Shown here: positions 28,599 through 36,720 of the stretch, piece by piece
How positions within the stretch are numbered: the stretch's first letter is position 1
Layout of the letters: every line of letters starts with the position of its first letter
NCBI GenBank assembly: GCA_965203265.1
Contig: CBDBBV010000002.1
Location: 1,550,001 to 1,614,000, forward strand
Direction: 5' to 3'
DNA: 64,000 bases
Origin: JAHRAW01 sp965203265
Lineage (GTDB): Bacteria; Pseudomonadota; Gammaproteobacteria; Arenicellales; Poriferihabitantaceae
The notes under the pieces: generated by a model
Databases searched by the model: none
Told to the model about the DNA's origin: nothing
Seen by the model: only the letters and a program-made list of their open reading frames with translations
Position numbers and translations under genes: made by a program

Positions 28599-29441
28599 TT
28601 ACCCCCATCCAAGCAAGGCGATGCTGACAAATATCACCACCGAGGCGGCGATCCTGCGCCTACCGGCGGGTTCCTTGAAGTAGTACGCGCCGATCAGGGC
28701 GGCGATGATCACCGAGGTCTCGCGCAGCGCCGACACCAGCGCGATGGGCGCCTGCGACATCGCCCACACCACCATCCAGTACGCCGCCAAGGACAGCACC
28801 CCAGCGAGCAAATGGATGCGCCAACCGGCGGCCAACGCCGCCACTTCACGCCACGACCGCCGATGAACCGCGTACAGAGTCAGCGGCACGCCGTTGAGAA
28901 ATGACAGCCACACTATGTAGGCCGACACATTCAGCGACAATCTCCCGCCGACGCCGTCGGAAATGGTATAGGCGCCGATAAAGCAGGAAGTGGCGAGGGC
29001 GTGCAGCAAACCGCTGCGATGGTGCAACACCGCGCCCAACCGCCGACTGGCGAAAATCATGATGCCGCCGAGCACTCCGGCGAGCGACAACCATTCGATG
29101 CCGCCGAGGGATTCCCGCAGCACCAGCACCCCATACAAAGCGACCCAAATGGGCGCGGTGCCGCGCGCCACCGGATAGGACTGGGCAAAATCTCCGTACC
29201 TATAGGCGTTCGCCAAGCTGAGGTAATAGCCGAAATGAAAGCCCATCGAAGCCAGCAAATACGGCCAACTGCTCGCATTAGGCAACCCCACCCACGGCAC
29301 CAGTAGCAGTGCCACGGCGGAAATGGCGATCTGCATACCGGCCAGAGACAACATCTTGTCGCCGCCGCTCTTCACAGACGCATTCCACACCGCATGAAAA
29401 AACGCGGCCGCCAGCACGATGAGGATGATATGCGTATCCAT
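28599..29441 (-). CDS. EamA/DMT-superfamily transporter
   Basis: A 280-residue inner-membrane protein with about ten hydrophobic helices and the internal two-fold repeat of the drug/metabolite transporter family (WNASVKSGGDK and PVARGTAPIWVALYGVLVLRE in the first half, LRETSVIIAALIGAYYFKE in the second). Members export amino acids, nucleosides or drugs. The substrate is not identifiable. It lies upstream of the dehydrogenase on the same strand with a 113-base gap and may be cotranscribed. Confidence 0.88.
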   Translation of the reverse strand: MDTHIILIVLAAAFFHAVWNASVKSGGDKMLSLAGMQIAISAVALLLVPWVGLPNASSWPYLLASMGFHFGYYLSLANAYRYGDFAQSYPVARGTAPIWVALYGVLVLRESLGGIEWLSLAGVLGGIMIFASRRLGAVLHHRSGLLHALATSCFIGAYTISDGVGGRLSLNVSAYIVWLSFLNGVPLTLYAVHRRSWREVAALAAGWRIHLLAGVLSLAAYWMVVWAMSQAPIALVSALRETSVIIAALIGAYYFKEPAGRRRIAASVVIFVSIALLGWG

Positions 29442-29773
29442 CGGCGTTCAACCCCGAGAACGGGGCGCGAATCCGCGCGCGGCGGCAATTCGGCGATGGG
29501 GCGAAATGTGCATCGGCGGCGGTATGGTAGGGGGCGGAGGCGGATGGCGGTTTATACGCCAATCGAATCGCACTTGACAACCACCACGAGCGGCGGCGAT
29601 ACGGCAACGACTGTTGTAACCTCCCACGGCAAGGAGACATGTGCGCGGGCTTTTATGATACTTTCGCAACTTGAACGCAATAAAAATCCGCATTTCCCCC
29701 GACCAACCATAGCGCATAGCGCGCGATGATTTTGCACCCAACACGACACTCCGATAGAGACGACCGAGGCACT
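29442..29773. other. 332-base intergenic region with weak promoter candidates
   Basis: Lies between the divergent DMT transporter and hsdS genes. A TTGACA at 29574-29579 is followed 18 bases later by GATACG, a possible plus-strand promoter for hsdS. Another -10-like TATGAT occurs near 29655. Base composition drops toward hsdS. No RNA gene, repeat or conserved ORF is visible. Confidence 0.4.
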
Positions 29774-31144
29774 GTGAAACCGTATCCGAACTACAAATCC
29801 TCTGGAGTGGAGTGGTTGGGGGATGTGCCGGAGCATTGGGATGTGCGGCGAATCCGGTCTATAGCGGAAATGCGTGTTAGCAACGTAGATAAACACACCA
29901 AGGAAGATGAATTTCCGATCCGCCTTTGCAATTACGTTGATGTGTACAAGAATGACCATATCACCAAAGACATGCCTTTGATGAGTGCAACAGCTTCACG
30001 AAGCGAAATCGAAAAATTTCGGCTAGTGCAAGGTGATGTTCTCATAACCAAGGACTCTGAGTCATGGGACGATATCGGGGTTCCGGCACTGGTAGTGAGT
30101 TCAGCAGATGACCTTGTTTGCGGTTACCATCTGGCATTGCTACGCCCTTCCGAAGAATTACTAGGGGCATATCTGGCCTGGGCTTTGCAGAGCAAAGCGG
30201 TTGCCTATCAGTTCCATGTACGGGCGAACGGCGTAACGCGCTACGGCCTTGCCCACTTTGGCATCGAATCGGTTCGTATACCGCTCCCGCGCATTCCAGA
30301 ACAAAACACCATCGTCCGCTACTTGGACTACATAGATCAACGCATCCAGCGGTATATCGCCGCCAAGCGGAAACTCATCGGGTTGTTGGAGGAAGAGCGG
30401 CAGGCCATCGTCAACCGAGCCGTTACTCGGGGACTCAACCCCGATGTCCGCCTCAAACCTTCCGGTGTCGAGTGGTTGGGGGATGTGCCGGAGCATTGGG
30501 AAGTGTGGCGCCTCAAACATTGGGTTGGGATAAATGAAGCCGTATTGTCGGAAACAACCGATCCTGCTTTTCAATTCCAGTATCTGGAAATTGGAGCGGT
30601 GGGTACGGGGATACTCGTGCATGAACCGACCACGACCACTTTTGGCAACGCACCATCGCGAGCGAGGCGCATCGTAAGGATGGGCGACACCATCATTTCA
30701 ACGGTACGGACATACCTGAAAGCGGTGTGGTTCGCCGAGAATGTGCAAGGAAACCTGATTTGTTCAACCGGATTTGCCGTATTAACACCCCGAAACTCGA
30801 CTTCCCCTAAATTTGTGAGCTACCTTACGCAAAGCAATGCGTTTACTGATCGAGTAACGGCAGAATCGGTCGGCATTGCGTATCCTGCCATTGCAGAAAA
30901 TCGGTTTGGTACGTTTCATATACCTGTTCCCCCGAAATCAGAACAAACAGCCATCGTAAATTACCTAGACAAAACCACCACCAACATCAACGCCACAATC
31001 ACCCACACCCGCCGCCAACTAGATCTCATGCAAGAATACCGCACCCGCCTCATCGCCGATGTAGTCACCGGAAAACTGGATGTACGCGAGGCGGCGGCGC
31101 AGGCGTCCGGGCGGCACGGCGAGCAGGACGGCGGCACCGGATAA
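29774..31144 (+). CDS. hsdS: orphan type I restriction-modification specificity subunit
   Basis: DNA-recognition subunit of a type I system, 456 residues. It contains two target-recognition domains, each introduced by nearly the same sequence (SSGVEWLGDVPEHW near residue 10, and SGVEWLGDVPEHW near residue 231), and each followed by a conserved coiled-coil region (LPRIPEQNTIVRYLDYIDQRI and the matching PKSEQTAIVNYLDKTTTNI). Start is GTG 29774 after a GAGG at short spacing, giving the typical MKPYPNYK N-terminus. No hsdM or hsdR is in the window, so it must act with subunits elsewhere or be inactive. Codon use is AT-richer than the flanks, suggesting transfer. Confidence 0.93.
   Translation: MKPYPNYKSSGVEWLGDVPEHWDVRRIRSIAEMRVSNVDKHTKEDEFPIRLCNYVDVYKNDHITKDMPLMSATASRSEIEKFRLVQGDVLITKDSESWDDIGVPALVVSSADDLVCGYHLALLRPSEELLGAYLAWALQSKAVAYQFHVRANGVTRYGLAHFGIESVRIPLPRIPEQNTIVRYLDYIDQRIQRYIAAKRKLIGLLEEERQAIVNRAVTRGLNPDVRLKPSGVEWLGDVPEHWEVWRLKHWVGINEAVLSETTDPAFQFQYLEIGAVGTGILVHEPTTTTFGNAPSRARRIVRMGDTIISTVRTYLKAVWFAENVQGNLICSTGFAVLTPRNSTSPKFVSYLTQSNAFTDRVTAESVGIAYPAIAENRFGTFHIPVPPKSEQTAIVNYLDKTTTNINATITHTRRQLDLMQEYRTRLIADVVTGKLDVREAAAQASGRHGEQDGGTG
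29810..29841 (+). repeat. direct repeat copy 1 inside hsdS (32 bp)
   Basis: Identical over 32 bases to 30470-30501 and exactly 660 bases (220 codons) away. It encodes EWLGDVPEHW at the entry of the first recognition domain. Recombination between the copies would remove one recognition domain and keep the frame. Confidence 0.85.
30470..30501 (+). repeat. direct repeat copy 2 inside hsdS (32 bp)
   Basis: Second copy of the 32-base repeat, at the entry of the second recognition domain. Identity at the DNA level, where the protein alone would allow synonymous drift, points to recent duplication or gene conversion. Confidence 0.85.
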
Positions 31145-31339
31145 ACCCACGAGCGGCGGGCGGCGCCCGAACTGCCCGCGATTTTCGATGCCGCGAGAAA
31201 GTCGCAAAACCGGCGCGAATGGCGAATTCCACTAGGTTTTGCATTTTCCCGAACAATCCGGTATCGTTGCGCTTTCCAATTCACCACAGATTCTCCGACT
31301 CCGGCATATTCCGCCGCGCAGTGGGAGAGAAACGGGGAT

Positions 31340-31780
31340 ATGTCAATGGCAAAAACCATGCTGGTGGGAATCGATGGAAGCGAGCCGGGCGTGCGCGCCG
31401 CCGAGTTCGCTGCATCGGTGGCGCGGGCGCACGAGGCAAGATTGCTGGTCGTTTATGTGATTCAGTGGTCTCCGTTCACCTTCAACACGCCCGAGGAGAA
31501 TGAATCGCGCCAGCGGCGTCGCGAGGCGGAAATCGAAGGTGCACAATCCAAGGTTCTGGCGCCGTTGCTCGCCAAACTAGCCGAATCGGGCTGCCCCATC
31601 GAAGGCATCGTCCGCCACGGGCGTCCCGCCGAAATACTCAATCAACTGGCGCGCGAAGAAAACGCCGCGCAGATTTTCATTGGCCGCACCGGAGCTTCCG
31701 GGCTGCAGAATCTGTTGTTCGGCAGCGTGGCCAGCCATCTGGTGCAAACCGCATCGATTCCCGTGACCATCCTGCCCTAG
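31340..31780 (+). CDS. universal stress protein, UspA family
   Basis: A 146-residue single-domain Usp with the N-terminal MLVGIDGSEPG strand and the ATP-binding signature GRTGASGLQNLLFGSVAS near the C-terminus, so it is of the nucleotide-binding type. It lies 56 bases before an AGCS sodium symporter gene on the same strand, suggesting a shared operon and a role in regulating or accompanying uptake under stress; that link is inference. Confidence 0.92.
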   Translation: MSMAKTMLVGIDGSEPGVRAAEFAASVARAHEARLLVVYVIQWSPFTFNTPEENESRQRRREAEIEGAQSKVLAPLLAKLAESGCPIEGIVRHGRPAEILNQLAREENAAQIFIGRTGASGLQNLLFGSVASHLVQTASIPVTILP

Positions 31781-31836
31781 GGGATACAGCCGCCCGGGAA
31801 GAACGCCACAACGGAAAACAGAAAGAGAGGTCGAGC

Positions 31837-33480
31837 ATGAACAAAATTGCGATGAAATGTTTGTTGGGGCTGTTGAGTCTCCTCGTGGTCGTCGGCGCAC
31901 AAGCGCAGACGCAGAGCACGCAACGGGATCTTTCCACCGCGCAGGCGTGGGTGGAAGGCATAGAGGATCCGACTCTGGGCTATCGTTCATGGATCCACGG
32001 CATCGTTCCGGTCGCCCCGGCGACGCCCGAGGCGGATACGGGCATCGATGCCGCCATCAATGCGGCGACGGCGCCCATCGCCTCGTGGATCGGCAAGGTC
32101 GTGTTCTTCAAGATTCCGGTTTTCGGCGCGCAACTGCCGCTGGTGGTGCTGTGGCTGGTCATCGGCGCGGTGTTTTTCACCTTCTACATGGGCTTCATCA
32201 ACCTGCGCGGCTTCAAGCACGCCATCGAACTGGTGCGCGGCGATTACGCCGATCCCAAGAGCAACGGCGAGGTGTCCCACTTTCAGGCGCTCGCCACGGC
32301 GGTTTCCGGCACCGTCGGCATCGGCAATATCGGCGGAGTCGCGGTGGCGGTTACGGTGGGCGGAGCCGGCGCGACTTTCTGGCTCATCGTCGCCGGTTTC
32401 CTCGGCATGTCCACCAAATTCGTCGAATGCACCTTGGGGGTCAAATACCGCCGGGAATTCGCCGATGGCCATGTTTCCGGCGGCCCGATGTACTACCTCA
32501 GACAGGGTTTCGCGGATCGCGGCATGGCGGGATTCGGCAGATTCATGGGCGCGTTCTACGCCATCGGCATCGGCATCGGCGCGCTCGGCATCGGCAACAT
32601 GTTCCAGTCCAATCAAGCATTTGTGCAGTTGAATCAGGTCGCCGGCGGGGCGCTGGACGGGCTCGGTTGGTTGGTCGGCCTGATCATGGCGGGCGTGGTG
32701 TTCTTGGTGATCATCGGCGGCATCAAGTCGATCGCGCGAGTTACCGAGAAAATCGTTCCCTTCATGGCCCTCTTCTATTGCCTCTTCGCGCTCATCGTGA
32801 TCTTCATGAACGGCGCCGCAATTCCGCAGGCGATTGCCAACATCTTCGCCGGCGCCTTCACCGGCGCGGGGGTTGCCGGCGGTGCCATCGGCGCGCTGAT
32901 CATCGGCTTCCAGCGCGCGGTGTTTTCCAACGAAGCGGGCATCGGCTCGGCCTCGATCGCCCATTCCGCGGTGAAAACCAAAGAGCCGGTAACCGAGGGC
33001 ATCGTTTCCCTGCTCGAACCGTTCATCGACACCATCGTCATCTGCACCATCACCGCATTGGTGATCGGAACCGCTCAGGTCGCCGATCCGAATTTCGCCG
33101 GTGGCGCTCAGGGGGTGGCCATGACTTCGGCGGCCTTCGAGCGGGAATTCGCGTGGTTCCCGATTCCGCTGGCGTTTGCCGCCGTGTTGTTCGCCTTCTC
33201 CACCATGATCTCGTGGTCCTACTATGGCCTGAAGGGGTGGGCCTACCTGTTCGGCGAAAGCGCCCGCAGTCAGACCAACTACAAGATGATCTTCTGCGCG
33301 TTCGTGGCGCTCGGCTGCATCGTGCAACTCGGCCCCATTCTCGACATTTCAGACGCGCTGGTATTCCTCATCTGCGTGCCGAACATCCTCGGCCTGTACT
33401 TCCTCGCCCCCATCGTGAAACAGGAATTGAACGCCTATTTCGCGCGCATTGAAAGCGGCGAAATACGCAAATACAAGTGA
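31837..33480 (+). CDS. sodium:alanine/glycine symporter, AGCS family
   Basis: A 547-residue inner-membrane transporter. About 80 residues precede the conserved core and include a signal-like first segment (CLLGLLSLLVVVGAQAQ). The core shows the AGCS hallmarks: the GDYADPKSNGEVSHFQALATA segment (with changes from the usual PGEISHFQAL), GTVGIGNIGGVAVAV, GGPMYYL, and FSNEAGIGSASIAHSAVKT. The substrate is most likely alanine or glycine with Na+ or H+. A Shine-Dalgarno-like AGAGAGGT lies 8 bases upstream. Glycine uptake would fit the N-methylglycine enzyme 4 kb away, but this is speculative. Confidence 0.93.
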   Translation: MNKIAMKCLLGLLSLLVVVGAQAQTQSTQRDLSTAQAWVEGIEDPTLGYRSWIHGIVPVAPATPEADTGIDAAINAATAPIASWIGKVVFFKIPVFGAQLPLVVLWLVIGAVFFTFYMGFINLRGFKHAIELVRGDYADPKSNGEVSHFQALATAVSGTVGIGNIGGVAVAVTVGGAGATFWLIVAGFLGMSTKFVECTLGVKYRREFADGHVSGGPMYYLRQGFADRGMAGFGRFMGAFYAIGIGIGALGIGNMFQSNQAFVQLNQVAGGALDGLGWLVGLIMAGVVFLVIIGGIKSIARVTEKIVPFMALFYCLFALIVIFMNGAAIPQAIANIFAGAFTGAGVAGGAIGALIIGFQRAVFSNEAGIGSASIAHSAVKTKEPVTEGIVSLLEPFIDTIVICTITALVIGTAQVADPNFAGGAQGVAMTSAAFEREFAWFPIPLAFAAVLFAFSTMISWSYYGLKGWAYLFGESARSQTNYKMIFCAFVALGCIVQLGPILDISDALVFLICVPNILGLYFLAPIVKQELNAYFARIESGEIRKYK

Positions 33481-33494
33481 GGGAAATCGTGCTG

Positions 33495-33517
33495 CCCCGG
33501 CCTGCGCGCCGCCGGGG
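33495..33517. terminator. GC-rich hairpin after the AGCS gene
   Basis: Seven-base stem CCCCGGC / GCCGGGG with a 9-base loop, 14 bases after the symporter stop. It lacks a downstream T run, so it is only a possible terminator or mRNA-end hairpin. Confidence 0.4.
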
Positions 33518-33552
33518 GGTTAGCGGTCGCCAACAACCCATTTGATCGGATC

Positions 33553-34101
33553 ATGCTCCCATCGGATCCGCTCAGATATTGCAACCATTGTGGCGAACCC
33601 GTCTTGCTGTCGATTCCGGTGGGCGACACCAGAGATCGCCACATTTGCACCGCCTGCGGGCATATCCAGTACCAGAACCCCAAGATCGTATGCGGTTGCA
33701 TTCCGGTGTGGCAGGATCGCGTGTTGCTGTGTCGGCGGGCGATCGAGCCGCGCAAGGGCTTGTGGACGCTGCCCGCCGGCTTCATGGAAAACGGCGAAAC
33801 CATCCAGCACGGCGCCGCCCGGGAAACCGGAGAGGAAGCCTGCGCCGAAATCACCGAGCAAACCCTCTACGGCATTTACAATCTGCCGCGAGTCAATCAG
33901 GTGTACATCATGTTTCGGGCGAAACTCGTCGCCGAGGATGGTTTCGATACGGGGGCGGAAAGCCTCGAAGTGCGGTTGTTCGAGGAGGGGCAAATCCCGT
34001 GGACGGAAATCGCCTTTCGGGTGATTCACCTGACGCTGACGAGATATTTTTCCGAGCGGAAATCGGGCAAATTCTCGGTGGTGGTGGAGGATATTCTCTG
34101 A
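33553..34101 (+). CDS. NUDIX hydrolase with N-terminal zinc ribbon
   Basis: A 182-residue protein with four N-terminal Cys (10, 13, 32, 35) forming a zinc ribbon, then a NUDIX box around residues 76-98 (G76, E82, R90-E91, E94-E95). Such proteins (COG1051 group) hydrolyse nucleoside diphosphate derivatives such as ADP-ribose or NADH. The substrate is not defined. The second CxxC spacing fits a NudC-like or YjhB-like ribbon. The last box position usually occupied by Gly is Cys here, which is tolerated in the family. It is followed by a strong hairpin terminator. Confidence 0.88.
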   Translation: MLPSDPLRYCNHCGEPVLLSIPVGDTRDRHICTACGHIQYQNPKIVCGCIPVWQDRVLLCRRAIEPRKGLWTLPAGFMENGETIQHGAARETGEEACAEITEQTLYGIYNLPRVNQVYIMFRAKLVAEDGFDTGAESLEVRLFEEGQIPWTEIAFRVIHLTLTRYFSERKSGKFSVVVEDIL

Positions 34102-34133
34102 CTCGGCGACGGCTCGAATCGGCTGGAAGTGGC

Positions 34134-34168
34134 GCCGTTTTTTCGCCGGCAGGTGGTGAAAAAACGGC
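34134..34168. terminator. strong bidirectional hairpin terminator
   Basis: A 14-base inverted repeat (GCCGTTTTTTCGCC and GGTGAAAAAACGGC, one G-U pair) with a 7-base loop, 32 bases after the NUDIX stop. The A and T tracts inside the stem give terminator character on either strand. Confidence 0.65.
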
Positions 34169-34236
34169 CAACTGCTTGATTCCCCGACCAATCGACAAGC
34201 CGGTATCGGCGAAATCGCGCCGCTTCGACCGAGGAG

Positions 34237-34453
34237 TTATGCACAGCCGCCCACCGCATCGGCATTTTTCGACCACTTTAGCGCTCATGTCTGTTTTCGT
34301 GTCTCAATTTATCCGTGTAACTATTTGTTTTTTATGGATTTATCCATATCGTGATGAAATTTTCGGCAAGCGGCACTTGTGCCGCCGAAACAATCCCGAC
34401 ACAACAAACCCGGCGGATTTATGCACAGAGTTATCCACAGATTCTGTGTGTAA
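34237..34453. other. AT-richer region with a cluster of DnaA-box-like 9-mers
   Basis: Between the NUDIX terminator and priA. Boxes on the plus strand: TTATGCACA at 34237-34245 and 34419-34427, a perfect consensus TTATCCACA at 34431-34439, TTATCCGTG at 34309-34317 and TTATCCATA at 34340-34348. On the minus strand, TTACACACA at 34445-34453. The stretch 34261-34371 is conspicuously AT-rich for this genome and includes the palindrome TATGGAT-TT-ATCCATA (34333-34348). This could be a DnaA-controlled promoter for priA or part of a replication origin. No dnaA, dnaN, gidA or rpmH is in the window. Confidence 0.5.
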
Positions 34454-34485
34454 CCCACGAGCCGCCAGCCCCTTCCGCCGAGCAA

Positions 34486-36696
34486 ATGCCCGCTGAGCGC
34501 GATCGCGTCGTTCAGGTCGCCGTGCCGGTTCCGCTACGGCGTCTGTTCGACTACCGCTGGGAGGCGGAACCGCTCCCTGCGGGCAGCCGGGTACGGGTGC
34601 CGTTCGGCGCCGGTGCGCGCGCTCGCACGACGGTCGGCATGGTGGTTTCCAACCATCCGGCGCAAGGCGGCCACCGGCTGAAACACATCGCCGAGGCGCT
34701 GGACGCGGACAACCTGTTCGGCCAACGCCTGTTCGACTTGCTGATCTGGGCTGCGCGCTATTACCACCACCCCCCCGGCGAAGTCCTGCAAACCGCCCTG
34801 CCAGTCGCATTGCGCGGCGGCAAGGCGCTGGCCGACCCGACTCTGGGCAGATTCCTGCGTGCCGTCGATGCGGATCACGGCGCGGATTCGTTCAGCTGGG
34901 CGCCTGTGCAGCGCGAGATTTACCACTATCTCCTCGGCGCCGGCTGGGTTCATTGGGACACCGTGCGAAAACAGTTTCCCAACGGCGCGATCCCGCTAAA
35001 ACGGCTACAGGAAAAGGGCCTGATCGAAATCGCCCTGCGCTCCGCGCCCGAGGCCACATCCGCCCCCGCCTCCGCCGACATCGAACTGAGCGCCGAGCAG
35101 CAACGCGCGGTGGACGCGATTACCGGATGCACCGGCCGTTTCGCCTCATTCCTGCTGCACGGCGTAACCGGCAGCGGCAAAACCGAGGTGTATCTCGAGG
35201 CGGCGCAACACTGCATCGCCGCCGGTGCCCAAGTACTCATACTGGTGCCGGAAATCGCGCTCACGCCGCAGCTGGTGTTGCGAGTGCGGGAGCGGCTGGG
35301 CGACGGGGTATGCGTGCTGCACTCGGCGCTGTCCGATGAAAAACGCTACCGAGCTTGGTGGCTGGCGCGGGAAGGGCGCGTCGCCGCCGTGCTCGGCACC
35401 AGATCGGCGGTGTTCACGCCGCTCAAATCTCCGGGCCTGATTCTGGTGGACGAGGAGCACGATATTTCCTACAAGCAGCAGGATGGTTTCCGCTACCACG
35501 CGCGCGATTTGGCGATCAAGCGCGCCAGTTTGGAGAACATTCCGGTGGTGCTGGGCTCGGCGACGCCCTCCATGGAAACCCGCCACAACGCCAGCCGAGG
35601 CCGCCATCGGCTACTGGTTCTCGGTAAGCGCATCGGCACCGCCACGTTGCCGCGCATCGACTTCATCGACCTCAAAAAGCACCGCCCATTCGACGGCCTG
35701 TCCACGCCCCTGCTGCAAGCCATCAAACAGCGGCTGGCCAAGCGCGAGCAGTCCATCGTCTTCCTCAACCGGCGCGGATTCGCCCCCATCGCCCAGTGCC
35801 ATCAGTGCGGCTGGCAGGCGACCTGCGAGCGCTGCGACGCGCGCCTGACCTACCACCGCGACGGCGAGAGATTCCGCTGCCACCATTGCGGCCACACGCG
35901 CGCGGCGGAAATGAAATGCGGTGCCTGCGGTGAGCGGCTGTTCCTCGCCGGCGCGGGCACCCAGCGGCTGGAACGGCGCCTGCGCCAAGCGTTTCCCGAG
36001 GCGCGCATCAGCCGGCTCGACCGCGACAAGGTTGCCACCCAAGCGAAACTGGAACTCGAACTCGAAGCCATTCGCCGCGGCAACACGGACATCATCGTCG
36101 GCACCCAGCTGATCGCCAAGGGACACGATTTTTCCCGAGTAACGCTGGTGGGCGTGGTCAATTCGGATCAGGGGCTGTACAGCGTCGATTTCCGCGCCCC
36201 GGAATATCTCTTCCAGCAACTGACTCAGGTGTCGGGTCGCGCCGGGCGGGCGGACGCGCCGGGGGAGGTGCTGATTCAGACCGCGCATCCGCACAACCCC
36301 ACCCTGCAGCACATCTGCCGACACGACTTCGAGAGATTCGCCCGCCGCTGTCTTGCGGAGCGGCGCGCGGCCGATTATCCGCCGTTCAGCCACATCGCCC
36401 TGTGGCGGGCGGAATCCACCAAAGAAGCCGCCGCTCTGGAATTTCTCCGCTACGCCGCCGCCGTGGGGAAGCGCCTGCTGGCGCGGGGGGCGTTTCACCG
36501 GGTGCAGATTCTGGATGCGGTGATCTCGCCCATGGAAAGACTGGCGGGCCGATACCGCGCCCAACTGATGGTGCGCAGCAGCCATCGCGGGCAACTGCAT
36601 CAACTACTGGCCGAATGGATCGAATCCATGGAAACCGACGCGAAATCCCGGCGGGCGCGGTGGTCGGTGGACATCGATCCCATGGAGATGTTTTGA
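34486..36696 (+). CDS. priA: primosomal protein N', replication-restart helicase PriA
   Basis: 3'-5' helicase that reloads the replisome at stalled forks. The 736-residue protein has the N-terminal 3'-DNA-binding domain (VAVPVPLRRLFDYRW), Walker A GVTGSGKTE (226-234), the DEEH box at about 321 followed by the aromatic-rich loop SYKQQDGFRYHARD, the two-site zinc region (CHQCGWQATCERC and CHHCGHT..CGACG) and helicase motifs IVGTQLIAKGHDF and QVSGRAGR. The frame is open from 34351, but ATG 34486 gives the family length (E. coli 732) and leaves the DnaA-box cluster in the upstream region. The stop lies 4 bases before the hairpin end of a tnpB element. Confidence 0.97.
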   Translation: MPAERDRVVQVAVPVPLRRLFDYRWEAEPLPAGSRVRVPFGAGARARTTVGMVVSNHPAQGGHRLKHIAEALDADNLFGQRLFDLLIWAARYYHHPPGEVLQTALPVALRGGKALADPTLGRFLRAVDADHGADSFSWAPVQREIYHYLLGAGWVHWDTVRKQFPNGAIPLKRLQEKGLIEIALRSAPEATSAPASADIELSAEQQRAVDAITGCTGRFASFLLHGVTGSGKTEVYLEAAQHCIAAGAQVLILVPEIALTPQLVLRVRERLGDGVCVLHSALSDEKRYRAWWLAREGRVAAVLGTRSAVFTPLKSPGLILVDEEHDISYKQQDGFRYHARDLAIKRASLENIPVVLGSATPSMETRHNASRGRHRLLVLGKRIGTATLPRIDFIDLKKHRPFDGLSTPLLQAIKQRLAKREQSIVFLNRRGFAPIAQCHQCGWQATCERCDARLTYHRDGERFRCHHCGHTRAAEMKCGACGERLFLAGAGTQRLERRLRQAFPEARISRLDRDKVATQAKLELELEAIRRGNTDIIVGTQLIAKGHDFSRVTLVGVVNSDQGLYSVDFRAPEYLFQQLTQVSGRAGRADAPGEVLIQTAHPHNPTLQHICRHDFERFARRCLAERRAADYPPFSHIALWRAESTKEAAALEFLRYAAAVGKRLLARGAFHRVQILDAVISPMERLAGRYRAQLMVRSSHRGQLHQLLAEWIESMETDAKSRRARWSVDIDPMEMF

Positions 36697-36700
36697 CTAG

Positions 36701-36720
36701 GGAATTATATACTTGATTCC
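36701..36720 (-). repeat. right-end subterminal palindrome of the tnpB element
   Basis: GGAATTATATACTTGATTCC, an imperfect hairpin with outer stem GGAAT / ATTCC. It includes the tnpB stop codon (TAA, complement at 36705-36707) and begins 4 bases after the priA stop. It matches the other end in inverted orientation at all but three positions. Confidence 0.8.

Noticed and set aside
29394..29729. 111-codon plus-strand frame between the DMT gene and hsdS
   Set aside because: It overlaps the DMT start antisense and has no recognisable domain or Shine-Dalgarno.
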